Shown: positions 45,230 through 53,374, counted from the first letter of the stretch. The stretch: DNA of 64,000 nt from CAZUTO01 sp964623085 (GCA_964623085.1 CAZUTO010000005.1:1-64000), one strand, 5' to 3'. Numbers and translations are program-made. The notes: generated by a model not told the origin, from the letters alone.

Positions 45230-45812
45230 GTTTAGTCCCTGTATTCGAAGAGCGAAGAAAGCGGATGCTTGGATGATTGCGTCGCTTATCGATCTTGCTG
45301 GCCAAGGGATGCCGGCTCATCTTTGGAGTCAGATGAAATCGAGAGATCAATCGGCAATAGATTTCGGCGCTGTGCGCACTGGGCGTGAAGAAGGCATATT
45401 TAGCTATAAGAATGCTTGGGTATCGGAGGTGGCGGGAGAGGCTGCTGCGATGATACTTGGCTATTCGCAACCAGTTTCGACTGAGTCAGATAGTTTGCAG
45501 GAGCACCCCGAGTTTATTCGCCCGATCGTGGAGTTGGAATCGATGGCTCCCAGTAGTTGGCATATCAGTACATTAGCAACCGTTGCTTCTTTTCGTCAGC
45601 GTGGGTTGGGCTATGGCCTATTGAGGTTTATTGAAGGTATTGCAGAAAACGAAAATTGTGATCAGCTAAGTTTGATCACGTCTACGGAAAACTCAACAGC
45701 GATAAGGCTTTATGAACGTTTTCATTTTCGCCCAAAGGCAAGTAGGCCGATGGTGCCGCCGCCTGGATTTCGTCAATTGGATGATTGGGTGCTGATGGTC
45801 AAAAGCATTTAG
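45222..45812 (+). CDS. GNAT family N-acetyltransferase
   Basis: This 196-residue cytoplasmic acetyltransferase has its acetyl-CoA binding segment LATVASFRQRGLGYGLLRF (about 113-131), followed by STENSTAIRLYERFHF. The overall pattern matches GNATs that modify small molecules or proteins; the substrate is unknown. It overlaps the MATE gene by 8 bases, which suggests that the pair acts on one compound class, perhaps by modification plus export. It ends just before a strong terminator hairpin. Confidence 0.85.
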   Translation: MNEFSPCIRRAKKADAWMIASLIDLAGQGMPAHLWSQMKSRDQSAIDFGAVRTGREEGIFSYKNAWVSEVAGEAAAMILGYSQPVSTESDSLQEHPEFIRPIVELESMAPSSWHISTLATVASFRQRGLGYGLLRFIEGIAENENCDQLSLITSTENSTAIRLYERFHFRPKASRPMVPPPGFRQLDDWVLMVKSI

Positions 45813-45816
45813 ATGG

Positions 45817-45862
45817 ATTGCAGTGCTGGAGACAATCTCCAGCACTGCAATATGCTCTTTTT
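45817..45862. terminator. Strong hairpin terminator
   Basis: A perfect 16-bp stem with a 3-base loop (45817-45832 with 45836-45851) is followed by a T5 run at about 45857-45861. It lies between the GNAT gene and the convergent TonB receptor gene. On the plus strand it is a good intrinsic terminator; the minus side lacks a T-run. Confidence 0.88.
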
Positions 45863-45877
45863 AGACAGTTTTACGCC

Positions 45878-48079
45878 TTAGAACGCGTAAGTTGCGCCGA
45901 TAGAAAAGGCACGACCCGGCTCAGGTGCAAGCTCTCTTAAAAAGCTGGTTGAGTTGCGAATCTCTTCGTTGAAAAGATTTGAGCCTTTTAAGAATACCGA
46001 ATAGTTTTCAGCATCCCAGCCGACAAAGGTATCGACACGCAGATAGCTTTCAGTCTCTTCTTCACCCTGTCCAGCTCTGTCTTGATCAAACCCATTGGTG
46101 AGGCTTAGACGACCGGTCCAGCCACCTGTTTGGTGCTCCCATGTGGCGCCAACGCGGCCAGGAGGCGTGCGTGGTACATCGCCATTGTCTTCTAGTCGGG
46201 CACGGACAAGATCGCCCCATAATCGAATACTATTTCTATCATTGATTGCGTACGTTAGTTCAGCTTCTAGACCTGTAAACGTGGCGCCTTCTTCAACATA
46301 CAAAAAGCAGTCTAAAGCGCCATCGAATGAGCCCTGATCACCGCCAAAATCAGCGATATCGTCTGAACAGACATCCAGCCCCGAACTAGTTGGAGTTTCA
46401 AGATCTTCGTTAAATCGTAGACCCGTATTAAGTAGGGAAATATAGCTAGAGAAGTCATTGTGAAAAATACTTGCTCGCGCAGACAGACCGGCTTCAGTTT
46501 GTTCCAGCGCCCAAGTGAACTCGATGCTCACAGCTGTTTCGTCATCTAATGTTTGATCACCAACTTCAAAGGTCGCTGTAGCCACGTGTTCGCCATCTGA
46601 TAACAGCTCCTCAGCAGCCGGCGCTCGCTCTGAACGGCTGAGAATGGCACTAAAGCGCTGGTTCTCTGAAAAGGGTAGTAGGTAGCCAAGGCTGAAGTTC
46701 AGCGTGTTGTGATCAATATCATCGATGCCATCTGAGGATAGGCTCTGAGCGTCAAAGCGCAGACCAAATTCGATTGTTCCAGCACCTAAGTTAGTTTCTT
46801 CGATCAGGTATATGCCCGAACGAGTTGTGTCAGATCGTGGAACAAAGGCTTCGTCACCAACCGCAGCGAAATCGCGATCGCTGTATTGAAAACCGAGCGT
46901 ACCAATCCAGTTTTGAAATGCGCGGTGTGCAAGCTCGGCTCGTGCTTCCAGCGTGTCGGCTGAGAACAACGTGCCTATAAAGGCTTCGTCGCCTTCGAAT
47001 TCGATTTCCTGATGGTCATAGTTGGAATAGCTGACATTGACATCTAGGTGGTCAAAGAAATCCCCAAGATTCGAATACGTCAGTTGGCCTTGGTATTGAG
47101 TCTGTGTGAGATCAATACGTACGGTTTCTTCTTCCTCTTCCTCNNNNNNNNNNNNNNNNNNNNNNNNNNNNNNNNNNNNNNNNNNNNNNNNNNNNNNNNN
47201 NNNNNNNNNNNNNNNNNNNNNNNNNNNNNNNNNNNNNNNNNNNTCTTCCTCTTCCTCACCGCCTTCTTCTTCGGCATGAGCACCAGGAGGGATACCGTAG
47301 TCGTTTTCGGTCCGATTAACGCTCAAACCTGCAGTTAGGTTAGAACCAATATGGGAAACCCCAAAGGAGTAGGAATCTGCCTCTCCATCGGTATTGGCAA
47401 TGAAGCCATCTGTCGTTTCATCTGGATCATCAGCTTCAGCGTTTGCAAAGCCAGGTATCTCGACGTTATTGTTTTCGCGCACCACAGCATCAACATGAAA
47501 CATCCAGTTGTTGATACCGGCATCAAGCTTTCCAATGATGGCACGCTCGTTGGTGTTTTCGTCAAAGCTAGCACGGATACCACCGTTTATACCTTCTTCA
47601 AAGCGATCGTGAATACGATTGTCGATGACATTAACCACGCCACCAATGGCGCCAGCGCCATAGCGCAAGGTTGCTGGCCCACGGAGAATTTCGATGCGAT
47701 CCGCAAGAAATGATTCAGCTGCGACGGCGTGATCTGCACTGGTGTCAGAGACATCTGCTACAACAGTATTGTTTTGTAGAACCTCAACACGTCTGCCACT
47801 CTGGCCTCGAATAACAGGCACACCGACACCTGGGCCGAAAGAAGAAGAGTTGACACCAATTTGGTTTTTCAGTGTTTCACCAAGCGTGGAGGCTGCCTCC
47901 CGTTTTAGGTCGTCTCCGCTGATTAAATTCAACGATCCCGCAATCTCCGATTCGGTTTTGTTGTGTTGCGATGCCGAGACAATGATTTCGTCTAGCTGGT
48001 GCGCAGAATTTTGCGAAAATACGGATACAGGTGATAAGAGCAAGGCGATGCTTGCAAGTGAAGCAATTCTAAATTTCAT
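45878..48079 (-). CDS. TonB-dependent receptor, probable zinc uptake (ZnuD-like); contains assembly gap
   Basis: This outer-membrane TonB-gated beta-barrel has a signal peptide (ending SVFSQ), a TonB-box-like DEIIVSAS segment, a plug domain (about 40-160, with RIEILRGPATLRYGAGAIGGVVNV) and a barrel ending in the C-terminal Phe. An acidic loop beginning HAEEEGGEEEE runs into 100 N and resumes as EEEEEE. His/Asp/Glu-rich loops of this kind occur in ZnuD-type zinc receptors, so a zinc role is inferred. ATG at 48079 is the start; the longer frame starts at TTG. The true length of the loop is unknown because of the gap. The small exported gene upstream is a likely partner. Confidence 0.88.
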   Translation of the reverse strand: MKFRIASLASIALLLSPVSVFSQNSAHQLDEIIVSASQHNKTESEIAGSLNLISGDDLKREAASTLGETLKNQIGVNSSSFGPGVGVPVIRGQSGRRVEVLQNNTVVADVSDTSADHAVAAESFLADRIEILRGPATLRYGAGAIGGVVNVIDNRIHDRFEEGINGGIRASFDENTNERAIIGKLDAGINNWMFHVDAVVRENNNVEIPGFANAEADDPDETTDGFIANTDGEADSYSFGVSHIGSNLTAGLSVNRTENDYGIPPGAHAEEEGGEEEEXXXXXXXXXXXXXXXXXXXXXXXXXXXXXXXXXXEEEEEETVRIDLTQTQYQGQLTYSNLGDFFDHLDVNVSYSNYDHQEIEFEGDEAFIGTLFSADTLEARAELAHRAFQNWIGTLGFQYSDRDFAAVGDEAFVPRSDTTRSGIYLIEETNLGAGTIEFGLRFDAQSLSSDGIDDIDHNTLNFSLGYLLPFSENQRFSAILSRSERAPAAEELLSDGEHVATATFEVGDQTLDDETAVSIEFTWALEQTEAGLSARASIFHNDFSSYISLLNTGLRFNEDLETPTSSGLDVCSDDIADFGGDQGSFDGALDCFLYVEEGATFTGLEAELTYAINDRNSIRLWGDLVRARLEDNGDVPRTPPGRVGATWEHQTGGWTGRLSLTNGFDQDRAGQGEEETESYLRVDTFVGWDAENYSVFLKGSNLFNEEIRNSTSFLRELAPEPGRAFSIGATYAF
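47144..47243. other. Assembly gap of 100 N
   Basis: The run of exactly 100 N is the usual placeholder for a gap of unknown size. Both flanks are repeats of CTT/CTC codons read as poly-Glu on the minus strand, so a collapsed or unassembled repeat is the likely cause. The frame is preserved across the gap only by chance of the placeholder length, since 100 is not a multiple of three and residues at the edges are ambiguous. Confidence 0.98.
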
Positions 48080-48154
48080 AATTATTTCCAATAGCTACGA
48101 GCGCACTCGGTCTAAAACCATGCGCAAATAATGAACAATTTGTGGTCTAGCTAA

Positions 48155-48448
48155 TTAGAAATATTGTGGTGGAGCTCGAGCAGGAGGAAGGAGGTTGTCT
48201 CTTTGCAATTGAGCAAAGATTGATTGGCGATGTATCTGTGTTTCGCTTGCTTGAAAAAGCGAAATAAACTCAGGATACGACTGATCTGGTGATTGAAGCT
48301 GATGGTAGATCGAGCAGTCTTCAACCTGTTCACTGCGCGAAAAATCATCGTGTTCTGCATGAACGTGGCTCGCCACAGACACTGACGCTATTAGAATAGC
48401 GAGTGACAGCAGGTGCGCGAGCGCGTTGTTGTGCAGCAAATGTCGCAT
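48155..48448 (-). CDS. Small exported protein, possible zinc chaperone partner
   Basis: This protein of 97 residues (from ATG 48448; GTG 48484 would add 12) has a signal peptide ending SHVHA. A His/Asp/Cys segment EHDDFSRSEQVEDCSIYH follows, and the C-terminus is ARAPPQYF. The layout of signal, HxxHxxC-like metal site and ARAPP end resembles small proteins (DUF2946-like, sometimes named zinc chaperone) found beside ZnuD-type receptors. It precedes the TonB receptor by 75 bases on the same strand. Metal binding is inference. Confidence 0.7.
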   Translation of the reverse strand: MRHLLHNNALAHLLSLAILIASVSVASHVHAEHDDFSRSEQVEDCSIYHQLQSPDQSYPEFISLFQASETQIHRQSIFAQLQRDNLLPPARAPPQYF

Positions 48449-48547
48449 TGATACAGGTGTTAGGTAATTAATTCGATCGCGCACTTTATGGGCTGATTAT
48501 CGATCTGTCTACGATATTATTTTTAACTCTCCCTCTAGATCGTCCTG

Positions 48548-50020
48548 TTATGCGAAGATACCCTGCGCGTGCCAGCTATCGTTTTCCCAATCGTGGTATA
48601 CCCAGTAACGCACGTGATCTTCATGCTTGGCAATAAAGTAATCGCGCACGCTGCGGTGCTCCCACCATTTGCCTTCAATGCGTTCAGGCCCTTGTACGAT
48701 CTGCAATGCGCCTTTCCAGAAAAGGTGATTTCCGTTACACCGAATACGCTGAGGTTTTTGAAATAGCCAGCAAGGTCTTGGGCCCTTATACACAGGCATA
48801 GGCTGATCTTCAGCGCTGGTTTTACTAGAAAATGGTAATACCTGAGTCTGTTGTTGTTCGGGAAGGTGTTCTGCACGCAGACTGGGTTGATAGACCGTAT
48901 TTGCTCCCATCCGTGCTTGCAGGCGCGCGACTATGCTTTCTGAGTCTTCCTGAATGTTGTGATCGGAAAAAGCATCGAGCTGTTCAAATAACTCTTGGGA
49001 TTTTGTGACCACGGCCGTGGTTTTATCACAACGGAGTTCCAAGCGTTCAACTTCGAAATAAAGTTGTAGTTGTTCCAAGCGAATACGAGTGAGGTCTAAC
49101 AATAGTTGCCACTTGCCGTGGATGCGCTCCGTACCGATGCTGATGGTATGTACCTGTCCCTGCGTTGAATAAAAATACCAATCAATTTGCTGTGCCTCCT
49201 GCTGGTGTTGAACTAAATAGTCAACAAATTCTTGCAAGAGGTGTTCGGCAGGAACCTCCAGCAGTGCAACATTGTTAATAGGGTGATTGAAGCTAACGGA
49301 CGCCGTAAATTTTTCTTCTAGTTGATAAAGCGGTAGCGGTACAGATTGATTACCACAGAGCTCGTTGAGCCAGATGCCGAAATCTTTACCGAAGCGTTTG
49401 CTTAGTTGATCAAAGGGCAGCTTTAAGAGGTCAGCAAAGGTTTTCAGCCCCATTTGTTGGAGTTCTTTACGTGTTTGTGGGAACGCATTCAGATAGCTCA
49501 GTGGCATTTGAGCAATCTTTGCCATAAAGCTTTTCTGACTACTTTGGCCATTGGTTTTTTCAGCATTAGAAGAAACGCTTTTATTGTAGGAAAGCAACCA
49601 AGAGCCTTGTCGACTATGAGCTAGGCCTACTTGGTATTGGTGTGGGTATTTATCTAGAGAAGACGTTAGTGCGTGAAAAAAAGCATCGATTCCACCGAAG
49701 AGACGCAAGCATCGAGAGATCTCAAGTAAAAGACAATTGTCTTCATAGCGTTGAATATAGGGCGTGTAGTTATAAGCCCAAGCAGCCAAGCGTTGTAATG
49801 CTTGATTCTCATATTCTGCTTGTCTTTCGAATACGGTGGTTTCTGCCAAAGCATGAGTAGCAGATGCCTTCATCCCTAATTGAATACCTGCGTTTAGCGC
49901 GCCAGCGCTGGCATCGTAAATACGATGATTATCTTCGATAACAACAGATTGATTGTCGCCCGCACTATGACCAAGAGCCTCTAAGGGTAGGTGGGGAAAA
50001 CGCAGCGTAAGCCAAAGCAT
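48548..50020 (-). CDS. imuB: ImuB, Y-family polymerase-like adaptor
   Basis: ImuB is a catalytically dead Y-family polymerase that tethers the mutagenic polymerase DnaE2 and ImuA to the beta clamp. The 490-residue protein starts MLWLTLRFPHLPLE, lacking the catalytic Asp of active Y polymerases, and has the ImuB-typical TPYIQRYEDNCLLLEISRCLRLFGG (about 86-110) where Pol IV has SxDE. A clamp-binding-like QVLPF lies at about 393-397. The C-terminal part (about 405-490) ends in the WYVHGLFA-like WENDSWHAQGIFA. ATG overlaps the stop of imuA by one base (TAATG). No dnaE2 follows. Confidence 0.93.
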   Translation of the reverse strand: MLWLTLRFPHLPLEALGHSAGDNQSVVIEDNHRIYDASAGALNAGIQLGMKASATHALAETTVFERQAEYENQALQRLAAWAYNYTPYIQRYEDNCLLLEISRCLRLFGGIDAFFHALTSSLDKYPHQYQVGLAHSRQGSWLLSYNKSVSSNAEKTNGQSSQKSFMAKIAQMPLSYLNAFPQTRKELQQMGLKTFADLLKLPFDQLSKRFGKDFGIWLNELCGNQSVPLPLYQLEEKFTASVSFNHPINNVALLEVPAEHLLQEFVDYLVQHQQEAQQIDWYFYSTQGQVHTISIGTERIHGKWQLLLDLTRIRLEQLQLYFEVERLELRCDKTTAVVTKSQELFEQLDAFSDHNIQEDSESIVARLQARMGANTVYQPSLRAEHLPEQQQTQVLPFSSKTSAEDQPMPVYKGPRPCWLFQKPQRIRCNGNHLFWKGALQIVQGPERIEGKWWEHRSVRDYFIAKHEDHVRYWVYHDWENDSWHAQGIFA

Positions 50021-50772
50021 TATGGTCTCCTGAGGGTGGATACTTTTTGTTGAGGGAAAGGGAAAATCTTCGCCTTAGTGAGCGTTGACGACTGGGGCAT
50101 TAACCACTCTCTACTAGACAGCGCTGGCATTGCCTCCCATGTTGTTGGTAAATCCAGATGCAGTGTTTTTTGTTGAAAATCACCGCGTTGTTTGAGGATT
50201 TGAACCTGAATTTTTTGGTCATTTATTTGAATGTGAAGTCGCAGTACGGCGGTGCTGCTTTGCTTAAGACTATTAGGGTGTCTAAACAATAAGCAAAGTG
50301 CTCGAGAGCCAGATGCGGCCAACTGCAGCTTGCGCAATTCTTGAGGTTTTAGCCGTATTTTGTTTTCCCAAAATAGCAGCACCTTGCAAGCTGAATGACC
50401 TAGTGCTTCAGTAAAAGCGCTGATGGCTTGGTTCCGATTCTTAGGTTCAACAATAAGTGTTTCGCTAAGTTTGATACCCAACGCGCTAAGCCCAGGTGCA
50501 TAAGGGAGTACGGGTGGGTGAATAAGAACAATGTACCCAGGTGTTTGTTTTAGATGACGAAGAGTAGGGGCAAGCAACTGCCATTCACCTTTACCTAAAC
50601 CATCCTGAGTGATTTCAATCAAACCGCCGATAGGCCAGCCTCCAGCGATTAAACATTTGTCTAATTCGGTATGACCCGTTGTCAGGCTTCTATTATTTGC
50701 AAAATAGCGCGATGATTTATGCATACTCTCGCCAAGCCAGATATCTGGGCGGAGTAGTAGTTTTTCTAACAT
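50020..50772 (-). CDS. imuA: ImuA, SOS mutagenesis protein (RecA/SulA-like)
   Basis: ImuA is a RecA-fold protein that works with ImuB and DnaE2 in damage-induced mutagenesis. The protein of about 250 residues has LEKLLLRPDIWLGESM at the start, the GHTELDKCLIAGGWPIGGLIEI segment, and KLQLAASGSRALCLLFRHP. The longest frame starts at ATG 50817, but a LexA box ends only 4 bases before it, over the expected promoter. ATG 50772, giving the usual ImuA N-terminus, is therefore preferred. It overlaps imuB by one base. Confidence 0.9.
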   Translation of the reverse strand: MLEKLLLRPDIWLGESMHKSSRYFANNRSLTTGHTELDKCLIAGGWPIGGLIEITQDGLGKGEWQLLAPTLRHLKQTPGYIVLIHPPVLPYAPGLSALGIKLSETLIVEPKNRNQAISAFTEALGHSACKVLLFWENKIRLKPQELRKLQLAASGSRALCLLFRHPNSLKQSSTAVLRLHIQINDQKIQVQILKQRGDFQQKTLHLDLPTTWEAMPALSSREWLMPQSSTLTKAKIFPFPQQKVSTLRRP

Positions 50773-50820
50773 GCGTTGCTGCTTTATACGCTGCTGTTTT
50801 ATTTTTGGCGTGACCATATA

Positions 50821-50836
50821 CTGTTAATTTATACAG
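50821..50836 (-). promoter_or_regulatory. LexA (SOS) box of imuAB
   Basis: CTGTATAAATTAACAG on the minus strand is a perfect CTGT-N8-ACAG operator, matching the gammaproteobacterial LexA consensus. It lies just upstream of the imuA start. It covers the -10 region of the predicted promoter, so LexA would block polymerase binding and RecA-stimulated cleavage would release it. Confidence 0.93.
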
Positions 50837-50854
50837 TATATGGTTGGCGGTCAA
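50827..50854 (-). promoter_or_regulatory. Predicted imuAB promoter
   Basis: On the minus strand TTGACC (50854-50849) could be the -35 box. TATAAA or ATAAAT (within 50833-50827) inside the LexA box could be the -10, with a spacer of 15-16 bases. Transcription would begin near the ATG at 50817, which supports the later ATG as start. Confidence 0.55.
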
Positions 50855-51161
50855 GTATGGCTCATTTTGTTATTTTGGCTCAGGTGACGCTGAATCCAAG
50901 CAATAGCTATGTCATATTGCCTGAAAACCTCTATTACTGGCCTTCATAAGCCATAAAGTAGGCGACGATGAATGTTAATAAATTCAGCCGAATAATGTGA
51001 TAGCTAAACATATGGTTACATACCGTAAAGTTGCTTTTTCAAATAGATAGCAAGGGGTATTATCGGGATAAAATTAGGAAATAATTTCTAATTCAAAGCG
51101 ATATTGTTTAATAGCTAAGCATTTAATTAATAGTCAAATATCTAAATCGAGGGGTAGAGAG
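50837..51161. other. Divergent intergenic region
   Basis: These 325 bases lie between the imuA LexA box and the lectin-like gene. The part next to 51162 is AT-rich and should hold its promoter; a GAGGGG Shine-Dalgarno lies 7-12 bases before the ATG. No ORF or other clear site is seen. Confidence 0.5.
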
Positions 51162-51704
51162 ATGCACAAGAGTAAATTCGTAAGCAGCCTGTTTTTCACA
51201 CTGTTTTTTCTTCCATTGCAAAGCTGGGCGGCCAATGTTGAGATTGCGTTGGTAGATCGTCTTGACGGTGATTTGGAACACTATTGCATTGATATTTCAG
51301 GTGGTTTTCAAAATATAGATCCTAGCCGTGGTCTGCAGGCACATACATGTTTGAGCTATCGTGGTGAATCTACACCAGATCAGACTTTGGATCCCAGCGG
51401 ATTTGCTGATGGCCAATTCAAGTATCCTGAGTTTGATGTATGTGCGTCGCTTCCAAGCACTGAAGCCGGTACAAAAGTAGCATTGTCCGCTTGTGATGGC
51501 AGTGATGTGCAATCGCTAGTGTTTTCTGAAAACGGCACTATTAGCCCAAAAGCAGCGCTTGATATGTGCCTCACAGTGGGTGAAGAGACCACTTTTGGTC
51601 GAAATGGAACCTCACCGCATCAGATCAAAGAGCTGACTTTGCAGAGCTGTAGTGATGAGCTTGCTAGTCGGCAGCAGTGGGAAGCTCGCGAGGAAAAGAA
51701 ATAG
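51162..51704 (+). CDS. Exported lectin-like (RICIN-type) protein
   Basis: This 180-residue protein has a signal peptide (about 1-24, ending QSWAA) and one cysteine-containing beta-trefoil-like domain. It aligns along its length with residues 33-178 of the cytochrome fusion at 24543: HYCIDISGGFQNIDPSRGLQAHTC against RYCLDLEGYASTTDPTQAVIVHSC, FDVCASL against FDTCVQAD, DMCLTVG against NLCLSAG, LQSCSDE against LTDCSET. It has no haem motif. It would be periplasmic or secreted and may bind a carbohydrate or act as a subunit of the redox protein. A terminator hairpin follows. Confidence 0.82.
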   Translation: MHKSKFVSSLFFTLFFLPLQSWAANVEIALVDRLDGDLEHYCIDISGGFQNIDPSRGLQAHTCLSYRGESTPDQTLDPSGFADGQFKYPEFDVCASLPSTEAGTKVALSACDGSDVQSLVFSENGTISPKAALDMCLTVGEETTFGRNGTSPHQIKELTLQSCSDELASRQQWEAREEKK

Positions 51705-51723
51705 GCTGAAAAGTCAAAACGTG

Positions 51724-51763
51724 AAGGCTAGGTGCAATTGGGCGTCTAGCCTTTCGTCTTTTA
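51724..51763 (+). terminator. Hairpin terminator
   Basis: AAGGCTAGGTGC and GCGTCTAGCCTT pair over 12 positions (two G-T pairs) around a 6-base loop and are followed by TCGTCTTTT. It ends the transcript of the lectin-like gene. Confidence 0.78.
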
Positions 51764-51836
51764 AATAGAATTTAAAGACCTGAGTTTTTACCTGCAAGGG
51801 TGTTTATTCAGTACTAACTAAAACGGGTTACTTGCC

Positions 51837-52367
51837 ATGTTCAAGCTTAAGATTGCCGCAGCACTCGGACTGATGATTTCAGCTAGTGCGTTTTCACATC
51901 ATTCCTATGCGCCATATGATATTCGCAACCCGATAGAAATTTCTGGGGTTGTTGAGGACTTCGTCTATCGCCGCCCGCATCCGATGCTAACGCTTTTGGA
52001 TAATGAGGGTGTTGAATGGGAGATTGAAATTCCTATTTTGTTTTGGGATAGATACGAATACGGGGAAGACACCGTCAAACAGGGAGATGAGTTGATCGTG
52101 CTCGGGTGGCCAGCCCGAAATGGTCGCCCTGATATGGCGTTGAGTGGCTTTACTTTGGCAGGCGATTTTTATCCTGTGTTGGAGCGAATAGGCCAGCAGT
52201 TTGCGAATGAAGCCGCTGATAGAATCGAGGCAGGTGAAGACTTAGAGTCTGTTTTAGAAGATGCGCCTCCAGAAGGTACTGGTTGGCAAGAACGCCAAGG
52301 AAGACAGGGCCAACAGGGCCAGGGTCAAAGGCAGGGCCAAGGACAAGGTAGGCAGAATCAAAACTAA
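51837..52367 (+). CDS. DUF6152 family exported protein
   Basis: This 176-residue protein has a signal peptide (about 1-19) and a DUF6152 domain (about 20-115), with the family start SHHSYAPYDIRNPIEISGVVEDFVYRRPHP. The histidine pair (21-22) and H48 could bind metal. After residue 150 it has a low-complexity Gln/Gly/Arg tail ending GQGRQNQN, which DUF6152 proteins usually lack. Function is unknown. It is followed by a bidirectional terminator and faces the metallo-beta-lactamase gene. Confidence 0.85.
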   Translation: MFKLKIAAALGLMISASAFSHHSYAPYDIRNPIEISGVVEDFVYRRPHPMLTLLDNEGVEWEIEIPILFWDRYEYGEDTVKQGDELIVLGWPARNGRPDMALSGFTLAGDFYPVLERIGQQFANEAADRIEAGEDLESVLEDAPPEGTGWQERQGRQGQQGQGQRQGQGQGRQNQN

Positions 52368-52403
52368 GACGAATCATTGAAGCCACATCAAAGTAGCCAC
52401 ATT

Positions 52404-52432
52404 AAAAAAGCCGGGTATTCCCCGGCTTTTTT
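52404..52432. terminator. Bidirectional Rho-independent terminator
   Basis: The stem GCCGGG/CCCGGC with a short loop is flanked by A6 on the left and T6 on the right. It serves the DUF6152 gene on the plus strand and the convergent metallo-beta-lactamase-fold gene on the minus strand. Confidence 0.92.
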
Positions 52433-52451
52433 GTGGATAGCTGTATCGATT

Positions 52452-53330
52452 TTAGTCGACTTCAATACAAAGCAAATCCTCGGCTGTGGTTACTGGCCCT
52501 TGGTAGTGCTCCTGCATGATCGCTAAGCTGGCATTCAATATTTCGGGTAAGACGTTGGAGATATGGCTGACAACTACGCGTCCTGCATTCGCTGATTCTG
52601 CCATTTTCCCCCAGACACTAGGCTTGGCATGCAGTGGAGATGTAGATTGCTCTGTGCCGCCAAAATGTACCACGAGCACATCTACATCTTTTATAAAGTC
52701 GATGTATGAAGGGTCCGAACCATTTTGATCGCTGGAAAAAGCAATACTCCGATCGCCCATGTCAATTCGGTATCCCACTGTGGGCACGTCTCCGTGCGGA
52801 ACGCTTTTTCCTTGCACAAGAATGTCTTCATCGCGCCAGACTTCGGTTACGTTACTTTGGTTTACATCAACGGTGATAGGTTCCATTGTTAGTCGCTGTG
52901 CCTGAACGTTAAACGCGCCACCTTCACCGAATAGGAGATCAACAAAGCCCTCGATGGAGGGGAAAACATCCCGTGCTGAGGGCCCCGCTATTTTGAAAGT
53001 TCCACCGGTTGGCCAGAGCACAGCGGGTAGCTCGGATGAATGATCCGGATGGAAATGGCTGAGTGCAACTAGATCGATTTGGTCAAAACTTGCTCCGGAT
53101 TGATGAAAGTTGACCTTAGTACCACTGCCGGAATCCACCATGATGCGGCTTTCACCGTCTATCCATACGATATAGGAAGACGATGCGCGTCCACCAGAAT
53201 CACGGGGACCACCAGATCCCAAAACCTGTAAGTACATGTCCGAATCGCCAGTTGCGGTGCACGCTGCCCAACTTAAAGTGGGCAAGATGATGGCGCTGAT
53301 CATAACCACGCACTTTGATATTTTTTTCAT
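52452..53330 (-). CDS. Exported MBL-fold metallohydrolase
   Basis: This 292-residue protein has a signal peptide (about 1-22) and a metallo-beta-lactamase fold with zinc motif SHFHPDH (H92, H94, D96, H97), a preceding GSGG/GRASSSYIVW strand region typical of the ribonuclease Z-like group, a later PHGDVPTVGYRI histidine and VSHIS near the end. As an exported member it cannot be tRNA-processing RNase Z. It is likely a periplasmic phosphodiesterase, lactonase or arylsulfatase-like hydrolase. It precedes no coupled gene but lies 44 bases downstream of the amidohydrolase, same strand. Confidence 0.9.
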   Translation of the reverse strand: MKKISKCVVMISAIILPTLSWAACTATGDSDMYLQVLGSGGPRDSGGRASSSYIVWIDGESRIMVDSGSGTKVNFHQSGASFDQIDLVALSHFHPDHSSELPAVLWPTGGTFKIAGPSARDVFPSIEGFVDLLFGEGGAFNVQAQRLTMEPITVDVNQSNVTEVWRDEDILVQGKSVPHGDVPTVGYRIDMGDRSIAFSSDQNGSDPSYIDFIKDVDVLVVHFGGTEQSTSPLHAKPSVWGKMAESANAGRVVVSHISNVLPEILNASLAIMQEHYQGPVTTAEDLLCIEVD

Positions 53331-53374
53331 GCTTATATCCCCTTAGCCGGCTATATCTAGTCGGCCATATATCG

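Noticed and set aside
47048..47338. ORF on the plus strand across the N gap
   Set aside because: It is the complement of the poly-Glu repeat in the receptor gene and includes undetermined bases.
48450..48547. Zur box upstream of the small exported protein
   Set aside because: AT-rich half-sites are present, but none shows the palindromic Zur consensus clearly.
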